A stretch of DNA of 64,000 nucleotides, from the NCBI GenBank assembly GCA_949152475.1, contig OX424570.1, forward strand, positions 18,286,694 to 18,350,693, given 5' to 3'. Shown here piece by piece: positions 37,564 through 46,822 of this stretch. How positions within the stretch are numbered: position 1 is the stretch's first letter; every line of letters begins with the position of its first letter. The stretch is from Terebella lapidaria (Eukaryota > Annelida > Polychaeta > Terebellida > Terebellidae). The translations under genes and the position numbers were made by a program. Under the pieces are notes generated by a model, which did not search any database, was not told where the DNA came from, and worked only from the letters and a program-made list of their open reading frames with translations.

Positions 37564-37821
37564 ATGGTGAAAGAAAGAGATAAAACCGAGCATAAGGCAA
37601 ATGAATCCAACGGGAGGGAAACGGGTGGAAATGCCGCGGACCACACCCGGTCGCGCGACGGCCACCGTGAGACGTCTTCGGATGACTCCGGTGGCCGGAA
37701 GGAGCGCGCGGAGCCCTCCGCAGACAGTACCCAGTCTGTGGAGTCGACTCCGGCGCCCCTGGCTCCGTCTCCGCGGGGCCGCAACAGGAGTTGTCGTCAA
37801 GGCCGAGCCTTGACGTGTTAG
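37564..37821 (+). CDS. gag: Gag N-terminal segment in a separate frame
   Basis: ATG 37,564 follows AAAA, with purine at -3. It opens a hydrophilic, low-complexity frame (MVKERDKTEHKANESNG...) rich in E, R, S and G, and stops at TAG 37,819-37,821. It overlaps the main gag frame, which is open from 37,686; joining them needs a -1 shift. I see no slippery heptamer in the overlap. Either an indel broke gag here, or translation really begins at ATG 37,890 in the main frame and this is a short upstream frame. The composition resembles the disordered start of many gypsy Gags. Confidence 0.5.
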   Translation: MVKERDKTEHKANESNGRETGGNAADHTRSRDGHRETSSDDSGGRKERAEPSADSTQSVESTPAPLAPSPRGRNRSCRQGRALTC

Positions 37822-37889
37822 GCGCGGTGGGTGGAGCTGGCAACGGCTCTACGCTGCGCCCGCCCGTGTCCAGAACGGATCCGTGGCAA

Positions 37890-39770
37890 ATGGCACCCTT
37901 CCGTAAGACGCCTTCGGGCGTCCGGAATCGAGCGCCAACGCCTGCGGGTCCTTCCGGACAAGCGGACCAGCAGTACCAGATGCCACACCCGGCCGGGTGG
38001 ACTCCTTCGCGAGCCTCCGGCATGGGTTCTGGTCGGTCCGCACCGGGTAGTGTGGTGGATCAGCTCACCGACACACTTGGTGAGCTGGCCCCTAGAGGGC
38101 GCTACGACCACGCCCGATCGCCCCATCAGGGACGATCCGACCGGCGGAACCGCTCCCCTTCTCCGCGGACACGAGGCACCTCGGGGCCTCTGTCGGAGAG
38201 GGAGAGATGGCTGATATCCGAGGCGCTTGAACAGTTTCAGCGTAATCAGCCATGTTTGAGCGTCGATCCGTCGGCCGCCTACAGTTCGGGGATAACCGGG
38301 CCTCTTGCCCCTCCCCAGGTTTTACCGAGTCCGCAGACGCCAGTGGTCCCCGCAGCGGGATCCGCGCCTTCGCCGCGACTCGGGGGTACCACGCTGGCGA
38401 CCGCCTCGACCGTTCCGACGGCCGGAGCGCAAGCCGCGTGGTCGGTCTACCCTGGCATGCAATATGTGCCGGGCGGGCAGTGGCAGCAGGTGGCTTCGGC
38501 CCCCAGCTACGTCAGCTATGCCACCCCATCTGGAGCTTACCCCGTAAGTTCGATGGGAGCCCCGTCCGCACCTATTCAGGGTGGGCCCATGGGAAGTATG
38601 GTTCCGGCAGCGAGCGTACCCTACCCAGCTCCTACGTCCGCGGCGAGTGGGTCTGCATCCGCGGACTCCGCCGTTGGAGCGGGTAGCAGCCGCACGTTGC
38701 CTGCATACACGGAAGACCCCGGAGCGGGATCCACCCGTCGGTTCCGGTCCCCTAACTACCAGGGACCCGACCAGTCATCTTGGCGGAAGCGCTTTAACGG
38801 GGATAACGCCGACTTGGAGGACTATCTACTCCAAGTATGGCGCACGGCCGTGTATGAAGGATGGACCCAGGTGGAAGCCGGACACATCCTATCCGGGAGC
38901 CTAGAGGGGAAGGCTCTCCGGGTGATGCAGTGTCTGCCGGTGGGGACAGTAACTTTCGGCGAGGTTGCTCGTCAACTTCGTTTGCTGTTCACGCCGACGA
39001 CCAACAGGCGGCAGTTTGAACGGGAGTTCAAAGCGCGGGTCCGCCTACCGACTGAATCCGTGACAGAGTTTGCGTTTAACTTGCGCATACTCGGCCGGAG
39101 AGCCTATCCGGACATGGAAGCCAGTCGGTTTGAACCGATGTTGATCGATCAGTTCATCGATGGCCAGCCTTACCATATTGCTTACGGGTTGGCCACCCAT
39201 GAAAAACGATCGATGGAGGAAGCTATTAACGCCGCCCTCGCGATAGAGGTAGCTGTCCGGCCAAGACAGATGCCTCCGGCCCCGGCTCCGGCCTCGGCTG
39301 TTCCCGCGCAGGCGGCGGCGCCTCCTCCGGTCCAAACATCGCAGGTCACTCTGTGGCAGGCTCCGGTTCACCGAGAGCCCGCCGGAGAGCCTAAACCCCA
39401 GCGGTTTGGTGCGGCGGCGCCCTCCATAGGGACGCCCGCACAGGCGGCACCGGTTGCCGCGCCGTCCTCGTCCGTGGATGAGTGCGACTATGAGGAGTAT
39501 GATTTCAGCGCTGCGCAGATGATTGCGTACTGCGCTGGGATCGACACTCCGGGGCCCGCTGAATGCTGTGCGTTCACCTCCGGACCAGCTCAGAACCGTC
39601 CCTGTTATTTCTGCGGAAAGCAGGGGCACTTTTGGCTGAAGTGTCCGGAGTTGCTGGAACGCTTGCGGGCACGCGGATACCAGGGGGTCCTCCCCAGTCC
39701 GCGCCGGAGTAATTACTCCCGGCCTGGTCCCGCGGGACAACAGGGCCGTCCCTCGCGGCAGGGAAACTGA
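37890..39770 (+). CDS. gag: Gag polyprotein (capsid and CCHC nucleocapsid)
   Basis: The structural protein that would form the cytoplasmic particle and package RNA. From the first in-frame ATG it has 626 residues; the frame is open from 37,686. The first ~280 residues are Pro/Ser/Ala/Gly-rich and probably disordered. Then follows a retrotransposon Gag domain with WRKRFNGDNADLEDYLLQVW and FEREFKARVRLPTESVTEF. Near the C-terminus is a zinc knuckle, C-X2-C-X4-H-X4-C (Cys 39,603 and 39,612, His 39,627, Cys 39,642), for nucleic-acid binding. The TGA stop at 39,768 directly follows the slippery heptamer GGGAAAC, so some ribosomes should continue into pol. Confidence 0.88.
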   Translation: MAPFRKTPSGVRNRAPTPAGPSGQADQQYQMPHPAGWTPSRASGMGSGRSAPGSVVDQLTDTLGELAPRGRYDHARSPHQGRSDRRNRSPSPRTRGTSGPLSERERWLISEALEQFQRNQPCLSVDPSAAYSSGITGPLAPPQVLPSPQTPVVPAAGSAPSPRLGGTTLATASTVPTAGAQAAWSVYPGMQYVPGGQWQQVASAPSYVSYATPSGAYPVSSMGAPSAPIQGGPMGSMVPAASVPYPAPTSAASGSASADSAVGAGSSRTLPAYTEDPGAGSTRRFRSPNYQGPDQSSWRKRFNGDNADLEDYLLQVWRTAVYEGWTQVEAGHILSGSLEGKALRVMQCLPVGTVTFGEVARQLRLLFTPTTNRRQFEREFKARVRLPTESVTEFAFNLRILGRRAYPDMEASRFEPMLIDQFIDGQPYHIAYGLATHEKRSMEEAINAALAIEVAVRPRQMPPAPAPASAVPAQAAAPPPVQTSQVTLWQAPVHREPAGEPKPQRFGAAAPSIGTPAQAAPVAAPSSSVDECDYEEYDFSAAQMIAYCAGIDTPGPAECCAFTSGPAQNRPCYFCGKQGHFWLKCPELLERLRARGYQGVLPSPRRSNYSRPGPAGQQGRPSRQGN

Positions 39771-39805
39771 ACTCGGACGTGGTGGCGACCAACACTACGT
39801 CCGAG
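39761..39805 (+). promoter_or_regulatory. -1 ribosomal frameshift signal between gag and pol
   Basis: GGGAAAC (39,761-39,767) is in the correct register (G GGA AAC) and is followed at once by the gag TGA. After a 4-nt spacer comes a stem-loop: CTCGGACGTGGTG (39,772-39,784) pairs over 13 bp, with one G-U, with CACTACGTCCGAG (39,793-39,805) around an 8-nt loop. The pol frame is open from 39,713, so a -1 slip at the heptamer enters pol. The same heptamer is known from PEG10, a domesticated gypsy Gag-Pol gene (established knowledge). Confidence 0.85.
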
Positions 39806-41701
39806 GACAGTTGTTCTGTGGCAACGGATGCCGCCCCACCTACGGATGAACTGGACGAACCTCAAGTAGATATAACTTCTCCGGAAGTGGTCCTTGAGGA
39901 TCAGTCTGGCTCGTCCGCGGCTGAGGCGGATCACGAGGACTCCGAGAATGGGCCCAGTGCGTGCGAAAGATACCGTTCAAAAAGCGCACTGGTCAAGGAC
40001 ACTTGCTCGTACCTGCCCCTGCCATTCGGGCGGGAGCCGGTCCGGTTCCTTGTAGACTCAGGCTCGGAGGTCACCCTCGTAGCCATAGGAACGTTCCGGA
40101 AGGAACCCGTGCTCCGCAACCTTGAGTTGCGGGATCCCGGGCCTTACCAGCTCTACGGGGCCGGTAACAACCGCATCCGTGTCTACGGTATCGTTGAGTT
40201 GCCTGTTACACTTGGGGACAAGGTGTATCCGACAGAGGCAATCGTCGCAGACATTGGAGCGGCCGGGATTATTGGGATGAATTTTCTTCGGGCCCACCGG
40301 GTCACCGCCAACTTCAGTGCGGGTGAGTTCCGGATGGGAGAGGACACACACTACCTCTTCCGCATGGGTCCGGCGCATTCATTCCAAATGCGGGTGACGC
40401 GCACCACTGTGGTGCCGCCAATGAGTGAGATGATCGTTGAGGCGAGGCCGCGCCGTCCCCGCATGCCCCTCGATGATCGACCGTGTATAGTGCAACCCGT
40501 GAGCAGTTTCGCCGCAGGAACTGGACTCGTGCTGGGAGGGGCCCTGGTCATGTCCAACCCCCGCGCGATGCCCATCCTCGTGGTGAACCCTACGGATGCT
40601 CCGATTGTACTGAAGCGCGGATGCGTAGCAGCTACTGCTATTCCCGCGTGTTCGAGTCGTGTCCTCCCCAACGATCCTGTCTGCCGCACTGCGTGCGCGG
40701 CGGCGGCCGCCGGAGATGACCCGTTCACCCTGCCGGACCATTTGGAATCTCGGGTTCCGAAGGACCGGTTGGATGAAGAGCAGCGCCAAGCGCTCCGCAG
40801 ACTGCTGCGGCAGTATGCGGATGTGTTCATGGGTCCGGATGGTGCGGTTGGCAAGACTGATGTCGCCAAACACCGCATCGACCTCGTGGACGAGCGTCCT
40901 CTCAAGCAGCGTCTTCGACGGGCAGCAATAGTGCACCAAGAGGTCATAGACCGGGAGGTGCAAAAGATGCTCGACTTAGACATCATCGAACCCAGTGACA
41001 GCCCTTGGGCCAGTCCGGTGGTTATGGTGAAGAAGAAGGACGGCTCGTGGAGGTTCTGCGTGGACTATCGGAAACTCAACGATGTCACGCGGAAGGACTC
41101 ATATCCTCTCCCGCACATTGAAGATACCTTCGATGCCCTAGCCGGGTCACACTATTTCTGTGCTTTGGATCTGGCCTCCGGGTATTGGCAGGTGGAGATG
41201 GAGGAGAGTGATCGGGCGAAGACTGCCTTCGTTACCAAGAACGGGCTCTACCAATTCAAGGTAATGCCGTTCGGGCTCTGTAACGCACCAGCGACGTTCG
41301 AGCGCCTCATGGAGATGGTACTTGAAGGGTTCCTCTGGAAGCGATGTATGGTCTACATCGACGATGTCGTCGTGTATGGCCGGTCGTTCGAGGAAACCCT
41401 CACCAACCTCCAGATGGTGCTCCATCGCATCCGCGGAGCAGGCCTTAAATTGAAGCCAAGTAAGTGCGAGCTATTCGCGCAGGAAATCCTGTACTTGGGC
41501 TTCATGGTAACGGGCACCGGAGTGAGACCAGACCCCGCAAAGGTGGCGGCCGTGCAGAAATGGCCTCCGCCATGTAACGTGGCGGACGTGAGGTCCTTCT
41601 TGGGCTTCGCGAGCTACCACCGCAGGTTTATTCGCGGCTTTGCGGAGATCGCGCGTCCCACCCCCTACAGTGCGGACCACCCCCTACAGGCCCCAGTCTG
41701 A
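39767..41701 (+). CDS. pol: Pol: aspartic protease and reverse transcriptase, truncated after RT
   Basis: Expected as a Gag-Pol fusion by -1 frameshift, since there is no convincing ATG at its start. Retropepsin: FLVDSGSEVTLV with catalytic Asp at 40,055, and flap-side GIIGMNFL about 70 residues later. Reverse transcriptase: SPWASPVVMVKKKDGSWRF, YPLPHIEDTFDALAG, FCALDLASGYWQV, the fingers/palm motif MPFGLCNAPATFERLM and the YIDD active site at 41,354-41,365, then LGFMVTGTGVRPDP of the thumb. The frame departs from family sequence at about 41,660, just after RSFLGFASYHRRFIRGFAEIA, and stops at TGA 41,699. RNase H is wholly absent. Confidence 0.9.
   Translation: MNSDVVATNTTSEDSCSVATDAAPPTDELDEPQVDITSPEVVLEDQSGSSAAEADHEDSENGPSACERYRSKSALVKDTCSYLPLPFGREPVRFLVDSGSEVTLVAIGTFRKEPVLRNLELRDPGPYQLYGAGNNRIRVYGIVELPVTLGDKVYPTEAIVADIGAAGIIGMNFLRAHRVTANFSAGEFRMGEDTHYLFRMGPAHSFQMRVTRTTVVPPMSEMIVEARPRRPRMPLDDRPCIVQPVSSFAAGTGLVLGGALVMSNPRAMPILVVNPTDAPIVLKRGCVAATAIPACSSRVLPNDPVCRTACAAAAAGDDPFTLPDHLESRVPKDRLDEEQRQALRRLLRQYADVFMGPDGAVGKTDVAKHRIDLVDERPLKQRLRRAAIVHQEVIDREVQKMLDLDIIEPSDSPWASPVVMVKKKDGSWRFCVDYRKLNDVTRKDSYPLPHIEDTFDALAGSHYFCALDLASGYWQVEMEESDRAKTAFVTKNGLYQFKVMPFGLCNAPATFERLMEMVLEGFLWKRCMVYIDDVVVYGRSFEETLTNLQMVLHRIRGAGLKLKPSKCELFAQEILYLGFMVTGTGVRPDPAKVAAVQKWPPPCNVADVRSFLGFASYHRRFIRGFAEIARPTPYSADHPLQAPV
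41660..41689 (+). other. Internal deletion junction in pol
   Basis: ACCCCCTACAG occurs twice, at 41,660-41,670 and 41,679-41,689, separated by 8 bp. The left copy ends the RT part and the right copy begins the integrase remnant. From usual gypsy spacing, about 1.7-1.8 kb (RNase H, integrase zinc domain, first two catalytic Asp) is missing. The short direct repeat points to template switching or microhomology-mediated loss. Confidence 0.7.
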
Positions 41702-42518
41702 TGGCCAGGTCGAACGCTTCAATCGATCGGTCCTCAACATGCTGGCGGCCTTTGTAAATGATCGTGCGAATGATTGGGATGACCACCTCCCGTACGTCTT
41801 AATGGCGTACAGGTCGTCGGTTCACTCCTCGACCGGAGTTACTCCGCACGCGATGTTGTACGGCCGAGAGCTAAATCTGCCCGTGGATATTATGTATCCA
41901 ACTGCAGCAGAGACCGGTGCAGTACCTCAGTGCGGTCCGGAGTACGAGGAGTGGATTCGCCGCGCCCTGGCGAACGCCCATGATTTCGCGCGCGCGCGCC
42001 TGGACAAGTCCGCCATCCGGCAGAAGCGAGGCTATGACGCCCATGCTAAGGGTAGGCCAGCTTTTGCGGAGGGCGACAAGGTACGCTACTATTATCCGCC
42101 GCTTAAGCAAGGTAATAAATTTGCTAAGCCGTGGATAGGCCCGTTTACGGTACTGAAACAGGTGACAGATGTGGACTACCGGATCCGGAGGGATTCCGAT
42201 CCGGACAGGGTTCTGGTTGTCCATATCGATAATCTGATGAAGTACGAGGGCCCGCTTGTCATGGATCCGCTCGTTCAAGATGCGGAACCGGATGATGCTC
42301 CCGTATGGGATCCGTCCGGTCAGCATCCGCGGACTCCGGACGAGCGCGTGCGCCGTATGGTGGGCCTCCCGGACCTCTCTGACCCGTCAGATGATGGACT
42401 GGGTGGCTATCAGCCAGATGACGGCGATCCGCAGGTACCCCCACTCCCTCCAGTACCTGCGGATGACGGGCGGCCACGCCGGAAACCACGTGCGCCAGCC
42501 CGGTATGGGTGGGAATAA
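41671..42518 (+). pseudogene. pol: Integrase C-terminal remnant of pol, out of frame with RT
   Basis: The frame holds TTPYRPQSDGQVERFNRS, the segment around the third catalytic acid of the DDE integrase (Glu codon at 41,712-41,714). It continues with HLPYVLMAYRSSVHSSTGVTP and the C-terminal GPY/F module beginning WIGPFTVLKQV (about 42,133), and ends in a basic RRKPRAPARYGWE tail common in gypsy Pol. The two upstream catalytic Asp are gone and the frame differs from RT, so it would not be translated in register from Gag-Pol. There is no chromodomain and no env-like frame downstream. Confidence 0.85.
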
Positions 42519-45102
42519 CCTTCCGCCCATGCGGATGCATCTGCGGTACCCGTCTATCCCACCAAGGACGGGTTTTAGGTCGTTCCGTGAGAGTCCGCAG
42601 GACTTACCTCCGCGGGTGGCTACTTTGTGGCTATCTGCGGAGTTGAGGTCCGCGGAAACTTTCATGTAGTAACGCCGCCGCTCCGCATCCGCCCTCCCGT
42701 AGTTTCCAGCATCAGGGACGTGTGGATGGCCTGTCCGCACATTGTGGACGGCCGTCCGGCGTAATCCGCACAACGGTTACGCTGGCCGGACGAATTTACT
42801 GATCCGGCCGGACGCCCCTGGTCCCGGGACAGCCTCTTGTATGGCCAGACTGAGGTTGGGATTTACGTCCGCTACGGGAGACGCGTCTTCCCACGGATTT
42901 GGGGAACTGGCTCTGGACGCGGGGATAGTGTCCGCACGTGAGGACTGACGTCCGCGGTTCGTCCGCGTGACCCGTCCGGCGTCCGCGGCACTTTAGGAAG
43001 ATGCACTTCGGTGTAGTTTTCCCCCGTGAGCCATTACTATAATTAAGGTTATAGTAAGTTAGGTTTCTAACGGCAGGAAACCGACTTTCCATTATGATAA
43101 TGGAGCGGTTGTTAAGTCCGCGTGTGCGGACCAGCCGCGGTAGCGGGTGACGCTCATTCTCATCCGGATCGTACCTTACAATACGCGGTCCGGCCGGAAT
43201 GACCGGAACCCCGGCCTCCTTCTAAGAAGGGGGTCGTATATTACATGCGCAACACTTGTGGTGGCTTTTAATTCCAATTTCATATTCATTGGATAAGGGC
43301 AATACGCCGTTTTATGGTAGGCGTCCGGCCTGGACTCCGTCCGCGGGCAGCTCCGGACGTCCGCCGGCTATTGCTTTCACCATCTTTGGGCGCCTCTAGA
43401 TTGGGCGCCGGTATGAAGGGTTCGCCCCCTAACCATTGAGGTTATGGACCATGCCGGCTCCGCGTCTAATCTATTGGCTCCGCGCTCCGGTAGTCGTTTG
43501 AGGAGGCTCTGGGCTGGACCGGGCACCGCTCCGCGGCCGGGCTGTACGTTGGGGTTGCTAGTGGGCGGTTCGCTACCGCCCATAGGGCGCCCAATTGTCT
43601 GTCCGGCTGCCATGGGCATGTCCGATCGCCTTGTAAGCGTGCCAGCGGCTATGGGGAGTGATTTTGTTTATTTTCCATCTCATTTATTATTTATGGGAGG
43701 ATTATAAGCCACAAGTGTGCGGCATGTCTCTGGAGAATTCTGTTCTTGCTGATTTACTGATACAAAGTGAGACAAGTATGTGAAATTTCCTTTCCGGTGC
43801 AGTAGAGGGGTGTAAGCAGTTGCGCTAATTTTGACAGTGACGGATTGCTGTGATATTTGAAAAGACTGGAGAACGGCAATTGATTGTCGTTTTCGTCTGA
43901 CATATTCGTACAAGCCACAAGTTAGTGGTTACTGTCAATTTTATGCCCAATTTCTACCTTGCTGTGTGATTAATTTCACGTCATTTACCGCCAGTGCGGA
44001 AGCTTTAGCTAATGACTGATCTTAATTACAAATATATATTTGCGAGGTCCCCCGGGATAGCAATTCATTTTCTACCCGTATACATGGTTTGATTTGGAGT
44101 CACCGGAGGGAAATGACTGCCTCCGCATGAGTTTTATGGTGTTTGTATGTTGGTCCGGCAGTGTGTCAGTATGACCGGGGACAGAGTTTTGCAGCGACAC
44201 CGCGTGCATTGCTGCACGTGTAGTATAGCTGTCATCATTTGTTACATATATATATGTAAAAATGTCGTACCCGGATTATTTGTTAATCTCCAGATGTGTA
44301 GCACATGTGTTTTGTGCCACTCGCATTTCGTCCGTTGCCGCGGCGCTAGATCCCGCGGGATCCGCGTGTCCGGTGTTCGAGATGCGAGTGATTTTGCCAG
44401 TTGTAAATTCCCCATGCGGGCCGTGTTGGAGATGTGAGGGCGGGCGGGCGGCTGCATGTAAGTGCGGACGTCCGTCCATCTGCGTGTCTTTACACCAGCC
44501 TGTGCGGGTTGTAGTATAAAGATACTGGCAGTCGATGCGGCTTGCCGCGTTGGCTTTGATAGCTGTCTGCGACAGCTGTCCGCAGGTGTATGTGTGTCTG
44601 TTAGATGTACATATGTCATGCGGGCGTGCCGGAGTCGCTTCCGAGGCTCCGCCCTGCCTCAGACCCGTTCTGCGGATCTGAGGAGCCGGCCGGCAGGGCG
44701 GTCGGCAACATTTTTAGAGGTACTATCACATTGATCACTCGGTGTGTCGTTTTACAAAATTTCTAAATTTAAAGTTTAACCTTAAAGATATTCCAAAGAC
44801 TCGACACACCGTCCTTTTATAACGGATGACCTTCCAAGGTCATCACCCGGTTTTGGACCACCTCGGTCAAAATTTTAGCTTGTTTATGAGGATTTATTCA
44901 AAATTGCAAAGCGCGTTATAGTTTACTCCGTAAGTCCAGGGGTCGTTCCCCATTCTTCCAAAAGGGACTCTTAAAGTCCTAGTCTGTTGCGCCGTGACTT
45001 CTGGGTACCGTTCACCTTGCTTCCTTCGGTCCGCCATGCGATGCCCTCGTCGTGTTTCGGCAGGTTTTGGGCGCAGGCGGAGCATGTTGGGGACCAACAT
45101 TG
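42519..45102 (+). other. Long non-coding 3' region of the retrotransposon
   Basis: About 2.6 kb between the end of pol and the 3' purine tract. It is CpG-rich, with many GTCCGC/CCGCGG motifs in the first half, and has no supportable ORF. It contains a second purine tract at 43,223, a hairpin CGGTGTGTCG/CGACACACCG (44,740-44,749 with 44,802-44,811), and the palindrome ATGACCTTCCAAGGTCAT near 44,826. The hairpin ATGTTGG/CCAACAT (45,084-45,100) lies just before the final purine tract. Confidence 0.7.
43223..43234 (+). other. Internal copy of the polypurine tract
   Basis: TAAGAAGGGGGT is identical to the tract next to the 3' LTR but lies 1,880 bp upstream of it. It could be a second plus-strand primer or mark an old 3' end followed by captured sequence. 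Confidence 0.5.
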
Positions 45103-45116
45103 TAAGAAGGGGGTAA
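45103..45116 (+). other. 3' polypurine tract
   Basis: TAAGAAGGGGGTAA immediately precedes the 3' LTR, the standard place for the plus-strand DNA primer. Confidence 0.8.
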
Positions 45117-45861
45117 TGTGGCGATTTTGCCCTAAGTTCACGGCAGGTGATTGTAAATATACATGCCATTTATGTGGCCTTTTCGTACTTGGCCTTGTTT
45201 TGACACGCTCTGTTCGATCGTGCGTTGCCGTTGCGTTGCCACGGCAACGCATTGTAATTTACGTTCCAGTAAACTATAACAATGGTTTGATTCTACCTCG
45301 CGTGCGTCCTACAGTTTGTAGTGTATTATATATACACTGGAAGCTACTCGTTCGAGGAGATTGTCCGAGATTGAGTGAACAGGACGCACACAAGGCTCAC
45401 CATGAGCTTTGTGTTCCCTGGTCGCGAGTAGTGGGCTCTAGAGCCCTGGGGACGATTTCCATGGGGAGGCCCGGGCTGGGAGAGACGAGTTGCTGACTCG
45501 GGGGCGCAAGCCCTGTGGATCGCCAGTTCTCTCCCTTCCCGGGACGTGTGACAGAGGCTCTGGCTAGCATGTCGGACTGTACGGGGTTCCGTCCCCGAGG
45601 CAGACCGCGGCTCGCCAGGCCCCTCCAGTTAACACCGTGGTGATGAACTTGTTTCTGAGCGGTGTCCGTAGGCCTGGGAGAGTCGGGTGGGCTGTTACCT
45701 GGTTACCAGTAATCGTAGAGTAGTTACCGTGTCCGCAGTGACCTCCTTTGAGCGGCGCCGCCGCAAGGACCCGGAATAGCGGATGCGCGTCCGCAAGGAC
45801 TCGCGGTGAGAGGACTATCCTCGAGGATCCCGAAGAGCGGACGATAGTCAATAACTTTACA
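45117..45861 (+). repeat. 3' LTR (745 bp)
   Basis: Same boundaries as the 5' LTR. It carries an extra GTTGCCGTTGC (a short tandem duplication) near 45,230 and about seven substitutions. Followed by the target duplication TAAG. Confidence 0.95.
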
Positions 45862-46017
45862 TAAGTATACAATATATGTCCAGCAGACATTCCCACTGAC
45901 TGATTATTTATACATGTCCAGCAACCAGTAAACTTGCTGTCAAACTGCCACTGATCTACACAACCTGGTGCTAAATACATCACCTGTTCAGAAAGTATTA
46001 AGGCAATACCCCAAACC

Positions 46018-46822
46018 ACCCCCCCCCCCCTCCCCTGTCAGCCAATCTAATCTGCTTATAAATGTAGCAATGTATCAGTGACTTGTATGCACTGCCTTCC
46101 CCCCCCCCCCACCCCTCCTTCCCCTTCTCCTGTCTCCTCACCCCAGTTTACTATACATGTACTAACACAAACAGGTTGGAACAAAGCCCTCCTTCCCTTT
46201 CTAAAGAAAACAATAGGTGGCTATATAATGATGAGCCAAGCTGGAGATAACAGCTTTGAAGGTCTGCCTGGGCCTTGGTTGCCAGTCAATTGTATTCAGC
46301 TTGAACAGCACTGTGTTTATCTGGTTGAAACTACATGCATTGTTTTCCAGCTGTATTTCACATGCAGTGACCAAATTATCATTGTTTTACTTAGCCAGAA
46401 CCCAGATTACTGTATGTTCCTTTTTGCTTGTATTATGAATGTAGAAATTTTCATTTGAATGTCTGTACATTTAATACTTATTGGAATGTTCTTGAAATAT
46501 GATTAAGAGAAAATATATAATTAAAATGTACTATCAATATAACAGGCGATTCTTTAAAAGCCTATTGTTTTACATTCGGCAATATTACCTGAAGAATATT
46601 GTGGAAGCCAGAAACACACTGAATAAGTATACTCTGATGGCAAATATCTGTTGGGCATTTGTCTAGTGAGCAACTGCTATAATCATGATAATTTGAGCTC
46701 TCACTCCCACCAGTGTTCAATAATCCTGGTATGCTTATTATTATATCAGTCAAGTTTCACCATTAGAAAAGAAATGAAAAACTGGGGGATGCCACAAAGC
46801 CTATAGGCTTTTATGTCTAGTT
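46018..46822 (-). repeat. Dispersed repeat D, inverted copy
   Basis: Reverse complement of about 25,784-26,430: CCTTCCCTTTCTAAAGAAAA, GGTCTGCCTGGGCCTTGGTT, GCAGTGACCAAATTATCATT and AAGCCTATAGGCTTTTATG. The G runs appear here as C runs (46,019-46,030 and 46,100-46,110). It starts about 155 bp after the retrotransposon. Confidence 0.8.

Larger units (their letters stand above)
36717..45861 (+). mobile_element. Ty3/gypsy-type LTR retrotransposon, 9,145 bp, internally deleted
   Basis: Two LTRs (734 and 745 bp) in direct orientation flank a tRNA-His-type primer site, gag, a truncated pol and a purine tract. The 4-bp target duplication TAAG is at 36,713-36,716 and 45,862-45,865. The order protease, reverse transcriptase, integrase and the CCHC Gag knuckle mark Ty3/gypsy (Metaviridae-like) rather than copia or BEL. 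It is GC- and CpG-rich compared with its AT-rich surroundings, consistent with recent arrival. RNase H and the first two-thirds of integrase are deleted, so it cannot complete its own cycle. Confidence 0.95.

Noticed and set aside
37686..37821. A second programmed frameshift inside gag
   Set aside because: No X XXY YYZ heptamer was found in the overlap; an indel or a downstream start codon explains it more simply.
42519..45102. An env gene downstream of pol
   Set aside because: No open frame of adequate length, and no signal peptide or membrane segment; several short overlapping frames only.
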